Source: Lobosporangium transversale (taxonomy: Eukaryota; Mortierellomycota; Mortierellomycetes; Mortierellales; Mortierellaceae). From it: a DNA stretch of 64,000 nucleotides. The notes under the pieces were generated by a model. The model was not told the DNA's origin, did not search any database, and saw only the letters and a program-made list of their open reading frames with translations. Made by a program: the position numbers and the translations under genes. The stretch spans positions 623,501 to 687,500 of the forward strand of contig NW_019028986.1 in the NCBI RefSeq assembly GCF_002105155.1, given 5' to 3'. Below are positions 12,401-24,771 of the stretch, in pieces. Within the stretch, counting starts at the first letter, position 1. Each line of letters starts with the position of its first letter.

Positions 12401-13093
12401 GGCAGTCCCAACCGAAGCGACGCTCGACACTGTGGCCGTTGCTGTGAGCATAACGAGTAACAATATCCTAATACGATAATAAGAAACGATCATTAGCCAT
12501 CGGCAGAAGTTTAAAATTTTAAGATGGAAACAGAAAGACATTGGATGACAAGGATAGCAAATGGTGTTGCTGCAATAGTATGTATACCTTGATAGTACCA
12601 GCGAGCAAATGTCCATAGTGAGGAAGACCAGTAGCAAAGGGAGGTCCATCAAAGAAGGTAAATGGTTTCTTGTCCTTGTTAAGTTCCTGGGAACGCTTGA
12701 ACTGTGTTGGACAAAGGAGTATGTTTGTAAACCATAAGTAGGAGTAGCCTTATTTTTTCTTTTTCCACCTTCTATTTGCAAGTTGATTGGTGATTTTTAG
12801 ACTATGTAACTTACAGCATTAATCTCACGCCAGAACTCGAGGATTTTTTCCTCCTCCTTGGGGAAGTTGAACTGAGCAGATCCTATATAGCATGAAGTAT
12901 GGAATGACAATTATTAGTTGGCAGTCCATATACTGTTCATTAATGCCTGAGCAAAAAAAAAAGAAAGAATGAAAGAGAGTCCGATCGTCTTGGTATTTCT
13001 ATAAGCTTTACGGGGAGGATACAAGAGCCTGAAGGTCTTCAATCCCTCGTTTTTATTTTTCTCTCATGTCATTTCCTTACCGTCAGTCATCAT
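9441..13093 (-). CDS. ILS1: Isoleucyl-tRNA synthetase, cytosolic (4 exons, 1073 aa)
   Basis: This class I enzyme attaches isoleucine to tRNA-Ile and edits valine. Exons: 13093-13081, 12882-12815, 12701-12588 and 12467-9441; the sum is 1074 codons including the stop, almost exactly the size of the yeast cytosolic enzyme. The HIGH-class signature is HYGH, in [15 protein letters not shown] near residue 55. [10 protein letters not shown] follows near 80. The KMSKS-class loop is [15 protein letters not shown] near 600, and [13 protein letters not shown] precedes it. The editing (CP1) domain and the tRNA-binding C-terminal region are full length. No targeting peptide is visible. The first exon encodes only MMTD plus one base; GT-AG phase continuity supports it. 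The gene is divergent from STEEP1, and most of the coding sequence is one uninterrupted 3-kb exon. Confidence 0.97.
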
Positions 13094-13864
13094 GAAAATG
13101 TATTAAGAAAGAGTGGAGTAAATACATGTAATTTCCGCAACCTCTTTCTTTTTGTACCTTTGCCAGGACTATTATTTGAGGCTTAGTTCAATTGTTAGGA
13201 CAATGGCTTGTATGACTCAACTTACGGATTTGGATATCAACTAAAAGATTGTCTGTTGCAATGCGTGCTTGTTCCTTAACCTGACCTTGGAGGCGTGGTA
13301 TCTTTCATTAGTGCCAACGGCGCAGTATAGATGGCCTAGTACCGTTTGTGTCAGGGCTGAAAGACAAATTCTGACTAATGTCGATAAGGTCAATTGTGAA
13401 GTTGACAGGAGCTTTGAGGTGCCTGCGCCGCTGAATAGGTGACGTGAAAAGAGACACAACATGTGTTCAGCTCTGTGCAGCATTGTCCTATTATCTCCCC
13501 TACTATGCGTGTATGCCATATATTTACAATGGTAATCGGACTAGAAGCTATAGCTTGTGTCGATACTTACATCAGACAGGGGCGAAGGTGCTCTTCAAGC
13601 CTTAAGTTGCTCCCTATCTCGCAGTTCTCAAGGTCTGTTGTTGGTATCGTCAATTCCAAACAACCGTCCGAAATCCTGACTTGGTTTCATTTAGTATGTG
13701 CTTAAGGGGAAGATCGGGGGAATTTCCGTCAGAACACTCGCGCTGTGTGAATAATGAACTTTTTCTCAGAAAGCATTTTTAAAAAAAAAAAAAAAAAAAA
13801 AAGCTACATTCAGTCAAAGGAAAGAACGAACAGGATATAGCCAGAGGTGACTTTTACCATAGCC
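13094..13864. promoter_or_regulatory. Divergent promoter region, ILS1-STEEP1
   Basis: This 771-bp spacer lies between two genes transcribed outward. It includes an A tract at about 13781-13802, some 65 bp before the STEEP1 start codon, and pyrimidine-rich stretches near 13040-13080 and 13140-13155. No coding exon or recognised RNA gene was seen. Confidence 0.5.
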
Positions 13865-14631
13865 ATGCCAAGGATCATTAGCAACAGCATCATCTCATCG
13901 TCCGACCATCGGGAGGAAGCTCAGGGATTACATTCATATTACTGTCTCTGCAGTGAGTTTATTCTCGTAATTGGTACTAAAAAAAAAAAAAAAAAAAAAA
14001 AGACAGAGGAAAAGAAGGATAATCTGAAAGGAACAAAGAAAATGATTGTTTTAAAGTCACCAAGATTGTTAATATAAAAAAATGGCATATTTACAGATAT
14101 GGAGTTAAGTCAATTGCCCAGGAGAGAGACAGATAACGCAGTGATCATTGAGAACGCAACGCGCATGTATAGACTACACACCATTCAAGGAGAGAACAAG
14201 ATCGTAAAGAGAAGGCAAGTGCAGTGAAATACATCATTACACCTATTTTTTTTTTTATTTTTATTTTTTTTAATTAACAAAGACAACAATTTCAATCAAC
14301 TAGTCAAGATAAATTCGAGAAGCAATATAGGCTGTATTGTCCACGATGCAATTTGTTGATCGCATATGAGACGACGCCTCATTTGAAAGGTGGACCATAC
14401 ACATATATTGTCCAGGGAGCATTGAATGAGATCCAGGGTGTACCACATCAAGACTGGGAACTTGATTTGCCAAATAAACAAATCGATATAGATCAAGATG
14501 ACAATAACAATGCTCCGGAAGATATGGTTATGGATGATCAATCAGAGATGGAAGCTAGGAGAGAGGGTAATCAGGATGCAGCATCCAAGGCCAGGGCGTT
14601 TCTTATAGCATCGGCAACTTCGGCTTCTTGA
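13865..14631 (+). CDS. STEEP1: STEEP1 (CXorf56-family) homologue (3 exons, 184 aa)
   Basis: The family is conserved across eukaryotes; the human member (UPF0428, STING ER exit protein 1) promotes ER exit of STING, but the fungal role is unknown. Exons: 13865-13973, 14097-14214 and 14304-14631, summing to 185 codons including the stop. The N-terminus MPRIISNSII leads to YYCLCSEFILVID, matching the family's Tyr-Tyr-Cys-x-Cys start. LSQLPRRETD follows, then EKQYRLYCPRCNLLIAYE, with the second Cys pair, near residues 80-97. The C-terminal third is acidic and poorly conserved, ending ARAFLIASATSAS. The four cysteines suggest a small metal-binding fold. The second intron is GC-AG: only a donor at 14215 (GCAAGT) gives the phase that joins R to SQDKFEKQYR. 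The first intron has a 20-nt oligo-A stretch. PEX1 follows on the same strand. Confidence 0.88.
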
Positions 14632-15012
14632 TTGTTCGGGACGATTTTAGTTCCTTATTATGTACATTAACATTTAATTACTATCAACATTTCCACAATA
14701 CAAGATTTGATTCGATTGCTCTGCCGTGAGAATGTATACTTGCACATGATTTCTACTTGCCCGCGTGGAGAGTGACTATCTGGCTGTTCTGTCATCCAAT
14801 CGGGTCAGAACAGTTCACTGTAAAGCCATGACCCTTCTCAATTGCATCGCTTCATTTCATTCTTTCTTTTTTCCTTTACTGCAATCCTTTTGAGATAACA
14901 TTATCAACTCTCTCTCTTTTGTTTTTTTTTTGTTTTTGTTTTTTTGTACTTTCTTTTTTCCGCCGTACCATTCGCCTTGTCTATCGGCTGTTAGTTTGCT
15001 TTTGCTTCAACG
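14632..15012. other. STEEP1-PEX1 intergenic spacer
   Basis: This 381-bp spacer separates two same-strand genes. The second half is pyrimidine-rich (about 14860-14970, with runs of T and CT), which is common in fungal promoters and 5' leaders. No other feature was seen. Confidence 0.4.
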
Positions 15013-18000
15013 ATGCTCAAGTCTGTTACAGTTGCATTCCTTCCTTTAAGGCATTGTCTCATCAACTTGCCAGCCGCATGGGCAAATGCTCTGCTGGATC
15101 AGGGCAAGGTCAGGAGGAAAATGAAAAATGTGGTTCACGGGTAAAATAATTCTGAAATTTTTTATTCTATATCCTGACAATACAATCCTTTTTTTTTTTT
15201 TTTTTTTTTTTTTCCCTCTTTTCCAGCTCTCACAAAATGTTGTCTTAGAGTTGTCATGGCAGGAAGGATCAACAGAAAAAAAATCATATGTTGGGTGGAG
15301 TGGCGGAGCATGTAATAATGGAAATGGTTCCACTGGAGCCGCCAATTCTGCTACCCCATCACCACCTAGACCACTATCTGGAGCACAAACTGGAGATATG
15401 ATTGAAATGGATCCTATGTTTGGGCAGGCAATGGGCTTGAGGGCTGGTCAAAAGGTATAAAAATAAAAGTCTCTAAAAGTGACATGCCAGCCGATCCGAT
15501 CAGCCAATTTCGTATTTCATGAACGTAAAGCAATCCCGAAAGAACTTTTTTTTTACTTATATATATTTTATGCAATTATCGCAACCTTTTAGGTTAATAT
15601 CGAGTTTGTAAAATCAGTTCAGGACGGTATCTCTGTCAATGTTGCTCCTTACTCAGAAGATGACTGGGAGATCTTGGTAAGGAATACCCGCTGATCTACA
15701 TGGAATAACTGCAATTGAGTAAACTAAGCACTAAAAATCAAACGAATTGTCTACATATCCATTGGACAAAAAAAAAAAAATAGGAACTACATGCGGGATA
15801 TGTCGAAGATCAAATGCTGAACCAGATCAGGATTCTGTATCCCAATCAAATCGCCACTATGTGGATTAATGGCCACACTCTTGTCCGTCTCCGAGTCCGT
15901 AAGCTCATTTTCTTCCTGTTCCATTACACCTAATGAACATATTTTGAATATTTCGTAGCCGATTTAGGCCGATGCGGATAGAAGAGCGATAAATCATGTG
16001 CACTGAAATGTATCGCAACTTTCTTTTTCTTATTTTAGTCGATATCAACCCAGCGGCAAAATGTGTGAAATTAGGTGCTAATGCCGAAGTCATTGTCGCA
16101 CCAATGGTCCGCAAAGCCAATGGCCTCAGCAAACTAAGCGAAAACCAAGATCTGTCGGCACAAGTCCAGAAAGTGACGCAAGCGCAATGCCTACGTGTCT
16201 TGGCATTGAGTGAAGTTCCTGAAGAATTAGTCCGAAATATTACAGGATCATCAGGAGCATCGGGTACAGGACAGGGACAAGGACAAGGAGCGGCTTTTCA
16301 TGTATATATTCACCCCGAGAGCTGGATCGACGCAGATCTGACCAATCAACCTGCTTTGCGCATTTCAAAGGTGGTTTCACCTCATGCAGAAAAGGCATCG
16401 GATGACGAGAATAGAGATCCCGAAGATCTGTTGGTAGGCTCTTCTGCTATCTTTGCCAGAGTTATATCATCTAAGAGTGTTCCAATTGGTCATGTCGCCA
16501 TCTCTAAGCAAGTTCAGGATGCACTGGATGCCGAAAATTTTGCTATTGTCAAGTATGTACCGCATAATATGATGATTCATGTTTGGCAGACTTTTCAAAA
16601 GACAAAGAGAAAAGAAGGGGAAAAGTGCGTATTTCTTCCAGTCTACAATTCGATCTAAGGTCTATATTCGCCACTGTGTAAACTTAAAAAAAATAGACTT
16701 TCTGAACCACATATCCAATCTGTCCAGATTTCGAGCATAACTCTTCGCCCAATTTCGAGCTCTGGATCTACGCCTGCAACACCTGCACCGTTAAAACTGC
16801 AACCCAAATCAGCCAACCATGACTCGGACAAGGCAGCAAAGTCAGCCAACCTAATCTCGATTTTCAAAGAGTGGGTTGACTCTATTCCAGGAAACAACCC
16901 AATTATCTTGAGTCATGGGTCTCTTCTCACCATTCCTAATGGCGACACAGTCCAATCATTCTCGATCGTCTTTCCTTTAAAATCCTTGCCTTCTTCAGCA
17001 CACAGTACCCAGCAACAGTCGTCTGAGGAAGCTAAAAATCAGCCTGAACCTGAAGCATTTAGCATTATGACCAAGCCGCAGATAAGCCAACTCAAGGTCG
17101 AAATTGGTCAACCACAAGGAGTCTCCCATGTTTTCAAGAAGTAAGTGTGTTATTACGAAATCAAACTCTACTATTTTTCCCAAAAAAAGAATCTAAGAAC
17201 TAACAAATGCTTCAAATCCTCTTGTTGGGAAATCTTTATATAAATAGAACCGTCAATCATCTTGCAGATACCCCTGCCTCATTGGGAGGTGTTTCACAAG
17301 TTTGCAGCAAGGCTGAAAAATACCTGTTGGCAAGCTTGTCAAAACTTGAGTTGCGAGATGCATTGGCAGTCCCTAATTTAGGGGGTGTATTGCTTTGTGG
17401 TCCTCATGGATCAGGAAAAACAGTGGTTGCAAGATCAATCATCCGTAAACTTTCAAATAATATCAACACTCTAGCCTGTATGTAAACGCCTTTTCTTTTT
17501 TTTTCCTTTTTCTCTCTCTCTTCTTCTTTGTTGAGACTAATATTTCAATAACTCCTGAGTGTAATAGATTGCTTGGAAATTAACTGCGCCGAGTTTGCAG
17601 AGGACAGAATAACGGTATTGATGACAAAATTTCAGCAGTGGTTTGACACTGCAGCATTTCATTCGCCTAGCATTCTCTTTCTTGAAGACTTGGATCGACT
17701 GATTCCTGCAGAAGTTGAACATGCAGATTCATTTCGATCGCGACAAATTGCAGAAGTCTTTTTGCAGATTGCATCTCGGATGTGTAAGCGATTTGATCGG
17801 ATCACGATCGTAGCAACGGCTCAACAACAAGTTTCGGTTCATCCTTCATTGATTACGTCCCATCTGTTGAGTGAGATCATCCGGTTGACACCTCCAGGCA
17901 AAACGGAACGGAAAGAGATGCTACAGAGTCTAATGGAAACCGGGCCAGCCATCTTGAAGCGGTCGTTGCCTCATATCGATTTAGTCTCAGTAGCATCAAA

Positions 18001-19309
18001 GACTGAAGGCTACTTGGCGGCAGATCTGAAGGCGTTTCTTGAAAGAACAGTCCACGAGGGAGCAGTGCGCAATATTGCTGCACAGACACAAACACATACG
18101 ATAACTCCTCAAAGCAGCGGTACTTTATCTGATGAGAAGAATGAAACCATTGAGTCAACCCTTTCTACAAGCCCAAACACAACTTTGCCATCATCAACAT
18201 CAACATCCTCCTCCGAGAATGACTTTATATTGACTCAGGCGGATTTCTTGAAGGCCCAGGAAGGATTTGTACCTAGCAGTCTTCGTGGAGTGAAACTTCA
18301 AAGCTCTGCAACCAGTTGGCTGGATATTGGTGGATTGAACGAAACACGCAAGGTTCTATTGGAAACATTAGAATGGCCTACAAAGTACTCATCCATTTTT
18401 TCTCAATGTCCGCTTCGATTGCGATCAGGTTTACTACTCTTTGGTCATCCTGGGTGTGGCAAGACCCTGTTGGCGTCTGCAGTGGCCAAGGAATGTGGCT
18501 TGAATTTCATCTCTGTAAAGGGACCCGAGTTGTTGAACAAGTACATCGGAGCCTCTGAGAAATCTGTTCGAGATCTTTTTGAGCGTGCACAGGCAGCTAA
18601 GCCCTGTGTGTTATTCTTTGACGAATTTGATAGTATTGCACCCAAGAGAGGACACGATAGTACAGGTGTGACCGATCGAGTGGTCAATCAGATGTTGACT
18701 CAAATGGATGGTGCAGAGGGGTTGGATGGCGTGTATGTCCTTGCAGCAACTTCTCGCCCAGACCTGATTGATCCTGCATTGTTGCGCCCAGGTCGACTGG
18801 ACAAGTCACTGTTATGCGGCATGCCCAATGTGCAGGATCGATTCGAAATTTTAACTTGCCTAGCCCGGAAAATGGAGGTGGCTGAAGATGTGGATCTGAT
18901 GGAAGTGGCTCGTCGTACTGAGGGCCTCACAGGCGCTGATCTACAAGCTGTACTCTATAATGCACATCTAGAGGCCATCCGAGTGGCGATTGAGAAGGAT
19001 GAAGCTATTAAGAGGGAGCGTCAAGATAACAGTACGGGAACTGGTACGGATGCATCGCCGTCTGTCATAGGAGGCTCAACAGGGACGACGATAGAAAGAT
19101 CAGGAGGTAATGATGGGAAGGCTGTGCGCTTTGTAAGCTTGGGAGGAAGAGGTTTTGCTGGAGCTGGAAAGTCTGGAAAGAAAGCCAATTTGACTCTGGC
19201 CGAACGTGGCCAAATATCTTCGCGCGTAAGAGAAGAAACTTTAAAAAAAGTTGACGTGAAAAGCCGCAGTTGTTGTTGTTACTTGTTATTAATTGAAGCT
19301 CTTTTTATG

Positions 19310-19342
<33 letters not shown>

Positions 19343-19558
19343 GGGGCTGATTGCCAAGGGTATGGATGCTGCTCGTGAAGCAGGACGTGATCACACAACA
19401 TCAACGGCAACAGCACCCAAAAGCTCACGTCCCATTATCACACGAGAGCATTTGGAAGTTTCAATGACCAACACGAGATCATCAATCACACCTGAAGAAA
19501 GTCAACGACTTGATCTTATGTAAGTAAACAAGACTGGAATGCTTTTTATTGAGCTGCT

Positions 19559-19595
<37 letters not shown>

Positions 19596-19719
19596 GATTC
19601 TCAAAGAAAATGGTTTTTGTTGCCCACATAGCTATACCGAGTTCCTGGGCGATCGAACTGGAGAAATGTCGAATGGCACAGGAAGTCATGAGCTTGGGCA
19701 GAGGACTACTCTTGCATAG
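15013..19719 (+). CDS. PEX1: Peroxisomal AAA ATPase PEX1 (10 exons, about 1202 aa)
   Basis: Pex1 forms a hexamer with Pex6 that pulls ubiquitinated Pex5 from the peroxisomal membrane. Exons: 15013-15108, 15227-15454, 15593-15676, 15784-15898, 16039-16556 (donor uncertain), 16728-17140, 17248-17477, 17568-19225, 19341-19519 and 19632-19719. The N-domain shows LINLPAAWANALLDQGK, ELHAGYVEDQML and AEVIVAP. D1 has Walker A GPHGSGKT near residue 537 and a B-like LFLEDLDRL. D2 has GHPGCGKT near 857, Walker B LFFDEFDSI and the second-region motif RPDLIDPALLRPGRLD. D1 is the less canonical ring, as usual for Pex1. The fifth donor must be phase 0; 16557 and 16629 both fit. Intron 8 ends in about 30 A directly before AG. 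The gene converges with the next one, 284 bp away. Confidence 0.95.
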
Positions 19720-20003
19720 AATAAAATAATACTCGTTATAATTAATAATAAAGATTCGATGGTATATTGTTTTTATTTGCTCGTGTTTCAACCTCTGGGA
19801 GTTAATAAACGCTTTGAAAGACAGATTGTAGGAAAACGATGCTACATTATTTTTAATGGTATCGTTAGAATTAAAATACTTGTTGCCAATAAATGAAGAA
19901 TATAAAAGGATAAAATACATGACAGGAAAATATGAAAATATATATATATGAAAATAATAATGATAATGACAGTAGCAGTGATCAAAATGTGCCTGCATTC
20001 GCT

Positions 20004-23000
20004 TTAGCAAAGTAATGAATGGACACTCATTCGTTTGCGAGCTGCGTCCATCGCCTTCACTGCTCGCGTCTCCTCGTCTTCTGCAGAACATCTACAGACC
20101 GGACCGCATGCTCCACTTAAACAGATGCCAGCTGACAGTGGTCCCTTGGCCCCTCGATTGACAAATGGAAGGCGTCCAATACTGCTTGTTCGGCGAAGTG
20201 AATGGCTACTACGATGGCTAGAATAAGTCTCTGTTGGGGAGCTAGGGCCTGTACTAAAAGGGTTGACAATACCATTGCCATTATAGCTACCATCATTCCT
20301 CTCCTCATTCTGAGGACTAAAACAGCTGCCTCCATGCCCATGATGATCACCAGGGCTCAATGAATGGTGTCTTCCTGAACCAGATCCCGGGTGGTTGAAA
20401 TAACCTCGACTATTGTTCGAGCCTGATTCTCCATCACGTCCATGTCTATATCCATGCTCATGGTCTTGATCGCGTTCAACCTGGCTGACTTGCAGCCGTA
20501 TTTGCTGCTGGACACGCTCGCGCTGCTGAGAACCGTGAACAATTGGACAAACACCACCAGATGAAGGATCAATGGCTGGATGGTCCGGTGGCATAGTCTG
20601 GAGGTCCAGCTTGATACCGGGCTGATATGGAGGACAAGATGTGGATGTCAATGACAGCGATGATGATGGTGCATTTCCATTCATAGACTGTGGTAATGAT
20701 GATGATACAGGGAGTCCGCTGCGCACACTTTGGTTTTGATGATGATGATGATGATCTTGATGCCTATTATCAATGTCCCGGTTCCGGTCCTGACTGTCCG
20801 CAATATCTGCCAGTGGTCGCTTCATGGATGAAGGTGGGGAGGTTGATGCAAATGAAGCACCGAAAGAGGAGGATGACAGATCGCGCTGAAGAGATCGCGG
20901 GTTTTGGTTGATCATATCTGAGCGAGGTCCTTGAAGTAAAGACATAGATGATGACGATTGTATCGATGAGGGCATGGGAAGTGGGAGCTGATGACGCCGA
21001 ACGCTTGGGAACGAAGATGTCGATTCTGGTCGGCTTAAATATTTGGATACACCAAATCCCCCCATTGGTGCTGACACGGCTCGGAAGGGATCTGAGAACA
21101 TGGTTGGAAGCCGGTGACTGGATGGGCCATGCCCCGAATGTCCAGGCGCACTATAAGGCTCAGAGTCATACAACCAACGAGCAGTGTGAAGAGGGCCTGT
21201 CCTCAAAGATGGCAGTGAAGTCGAGTGGGAGGAGGGCTTTAATAATGGAGCAGTGTAAGGGGCTGAAGAGGATGATGGACTGGAGAGTGGTGTAGATGAG
21301 CTAAATAGGCCAATGAGTCGGCCATTCGAACTATTGGAGCTCAAAGGTGACGGAATCGATGGTGAAGCAAATGAAGCACTGGATGAGATTGGCCCAGTAA
21401 CAATGGGAGGTAGAGCGATTTTTCTGCCTGATTCTGAAATATTGGTAGGCTCCGTCTGTGGCTGCTTGTTATAGGCCGATGTATGATCTTCCTGTGAAGC
21501 ACGATCGATTGATGGACTGTAGTTGTTCGACAAAGGAGAGGAATGCCGCGCCATAACACAAACAATGTATGCGTGTTCAATACTGAGCCCTCTCTGAAGA
21601 TCTGTACCCAGTCCACCACCGACATACATTCTGATCGAGAATAAGTCTGATCCTCCATCTGCATGACAAACTCGGATCACATCTGTATATTCGCTCGAGC
21701 CTGGTGCCATGCAAGACATGATATTAGGTCTATTTTGATAAAACACCTGTGAGGTAGAGTCCAAGAATGTGAGACGGGAAGGATGCTGAGACGTATTGGA
21801 AGGAGTTGATGAGAAAACTGCATCTTTGATCAGGCTCAAAAGGTTCCTGAGTTTGCCCTGGTCCTCGTTTGCAATGATAGAATAAAGAGATTTGTGGCTG
21901 ATGTCATGTGGGTGGTATCCCCAGAGAACCTGTGATTCATCCGATACTCTGGCACAAATCAAATCCATGGTCAAAAATACGGTTGCCAACGGTGTAGTAC
22001 TTGGTGCAGAATATAATTCCTGTGGACGTTTGATCTGACTTGTAGAATGAGGATACGATGGAGGGTAGTAGAAAGGATCCTGATGCTCTCCAGGCAATGG
22101 GGGCTCTGAGTGAATAGAAAGAGGCCGGCTTTGATGATTTTGATAGTTCTGAGCAGGAGGCTTTGAGCGGTACGACATGGAGGATGCTGGTCGCTCAAGC
22201 TCATGTTGCGAAGGATATGAAGATGGCTGTGTCTATTGAGCATGGAATGAAGACATGAGTCTATTATATAAGCCTTCTAAAGCAAAAGTAACGAGAGGGA
22301 TATATATAAATAATAAGTAAAGCAATCATTCCTACCAAAGAATCCCCGGAGAGTGTTTCAGGTTGAGGAGCGGTAAAAGTCTCAGCTGTCACCCTAGGAA
22401 AAGATAAAAAGGCGAGCGAGATAATGATGGTGAAAGTGGGAGAAAAGAGGTTAAAAAAAAAATGAAAAAGAAAAAGAAAAGAAGCTTTGTAAATAATCCT
22501 TAAAACAAACTTACTTTGAAATAGTGGCCTTCTTGGGCATCTTATAGTTGCCTGATTTTATGTATTTGCCCTTGACGCGTGTCTTTGTTAATGCAGTTGC
22601 TGCCTTAGAGGCTGTTGTGGGACCATCCTTGACTGACATACCCCAGGCACCATCAAGAGCGACGGCTTTGTCGACGAGCTTTGGACGACCTCTCTTTTTG
22701 TGCTCTACGTCGCGACAAGTGTCATCTTTTCCCACTGAAACGCATCTCTTGCAAGGCCTAGACACTATCATTATTATATTATTATGACATTATTAGATAT
22801 ATAGTTTAGTGGCGATTCTTCATCTTTAGACGGAGCCATGTGGAGGAAAGATCATTAAACAAGCAAACAAACAAACAAAAATATCCAATAGATGCTCATA
22901 AAATAGGGAAAAGAGTGCATGTGCGCACGTGTACAAAGTACGATTGAACTAATTATAATAAATAAGAGGGGCATTGTGGAGCTGTAGGATAATATGCATG

Positions 23001-24771
23001 TATGCTCGCATGGCCAATAGGAGTACGCTCCTTGATCGATCATACCGCGTGGTATAATTTCATTGTAAAAAATGTATTGTATGGATAGTTTTTTTTCAGT
23101 GGTACATTCGGATAGTGAAGTCCTCGTGTGGACAAGAAAGAACCATTCATAGTCAAAGAAGCAAGCAGGCGGGGCATCGTACAAGGCTCTCAAACTCAGT
23201 AAATGATAAACATGAACATGGCCTGGGCTACTACAAACAAATGGTCCTTGCCCACTTTTTCATTCATCCAGAGTCTACGCTGACTCTTGATACTTCTACT
23301 CTTGTAATGTCACGCTCAAATATTAAATTAATTTCTTCTTGCTGTGAATTAAATATGTGTGATCGTCCATGGGCGATATGATTGAATGAAAAGCTAGGAT
23401 ATCCCTTCCTCCCTTACAATTTCCCTCCAGGTCAAAGTAAAAGTATGCACGTCCAAAGTGCATATACACATCCCAATAATTTAGTGGACATTTCGCGGAG
23501 TAGAAAAAAATTCAAACGTTTTTGATATAAGCCTTGGTGTTTGAGTAAATACAAATTTGAATTTGTGTTCCCAATGTTATTTGTTGTCGAAAACAAGCGT
23601 GAGAACGAAAGGCAAAAAATAACGCCAGGACAACTGGATACAAATACATCTACATAAACAATCTTCTAGTCCTTCATCATTCTCGATTGCTTTCTATCCC
23701 AGGTATGGTAGTGCAAAATAAATCCATCACCACAACTACCATCTGCAAGGGTCGATGCACATAACACAACGGAATTTTAAAAAAATGTAAAATGATAAAA
23801 AATAGAAATGAGCCGTGGAGCAACCTTGAATCATTAATCCCGACTTTACTGCTATGCCCAAAGTGGAGGAGTATGTACGCCTACGAGTCTGATCTGCAAA
23901 CCAAACAATGAGACTCACAATCATTCTCAGATGTATGATGATAGTGCATGAAAAAAAAAAAAAAAAAAAAAAAAGAAAAAGATAACACAGCACAGGGATG
24001 GAAAAAATAAAAATTATTGAAAGTCGATTCAATAACCGTCAACCAAGCTTTGGGCTGCAAACATTAAAAAAAAAAATTTTTACCCCAGAAAACCTGTTTG
24101 GACCATAAATAAACAGCCGTTTGAAAATTTTCATTTTGCTCAATGCCAGTTCTTTTTCTTTGCCACGCGTTGCCTCTGATGCGACTAATCCTCTATTGAG
24201 CAGTAATAAAGGAAATGCTCTTTTTATCGACTTTTTTCGATATCTTTCGCTTGCCTTCCCTCCAACAACCATTTTTCTCTTCCCAATAAACTCTATAGTC
24301 TCATAGCCATCCAGAGGGAGAAGTGGAGATGCAGACGTAAGAGAAGCAGGGACAAGGGGTAAAAAGGGATCGGGAACACACCGGCCGAAGGGAATAAGGG
24401 GTAGGGACCATGAAAGACACGCATCCATCCATATGCCCATGCAGGTGTATGGAGCAATGTTAAGGCATTGGACCACCCACTCCATTGCCCAGCTTGGTGC
24501 TTTCATTTTGATACGCAGAAGGGACTCTTTAACACTTACAGTCACAGGCGAGATGCGCCTTTTTACAGTTGATGCACGCACTCGGTACATGGGCCTTGGT
24601 TGGCTTGACCCTCGCTACAGGATGAGGATGCAATGGCACAGTTGCAGGTGTAGGGACAGCCATGTGTGAAGGTGTATTTGGAGAAGCAGGAGAAGGATTA
24701 GAGGGAACGGGGGTCATGGGAGCAGATTCCGGATAGAGTGGCTCCGACTCCATCATGTACGAGCGGGACAT
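20004..24771 (-). CDS. Zn2Cys6 transcription factor with AT-hook and PAS domain (4 exons, 922 aa)
   Basis: A nuclear regulator. Exons: 24771-24540, 22764-22515, 22393-22336 and 22232-20004, summing to 923 codons including the stop. The Zn2Cys6 cluster near residues 64-98 is assembled from ACINCKKAHLACD in exon 1 and LSRPCKRCVSVGKDDTC in exon 2. KKRGRPKL, an AT-hook core, follows at once. A PAS-like segment lies near residues 250-310 (FLTMDLICARVSDESQVLWG, then a helix with SIIANEDQGKLRNLL). The rest is Ser/Pro/His-rich and probably disordered; a conserved-looking Cys-rich tail reads ICLSGACGPVCRC. Zn2Cys6 plus PAS is the architecture of the gluconeogenesis regulators ERT1/AcuK, but the flanking sequence differs, so no function is claimed. 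The first intron is 1775 nt, far longer than any other in this window, and divides the DNA-binding domain. Confidence 0.85.
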
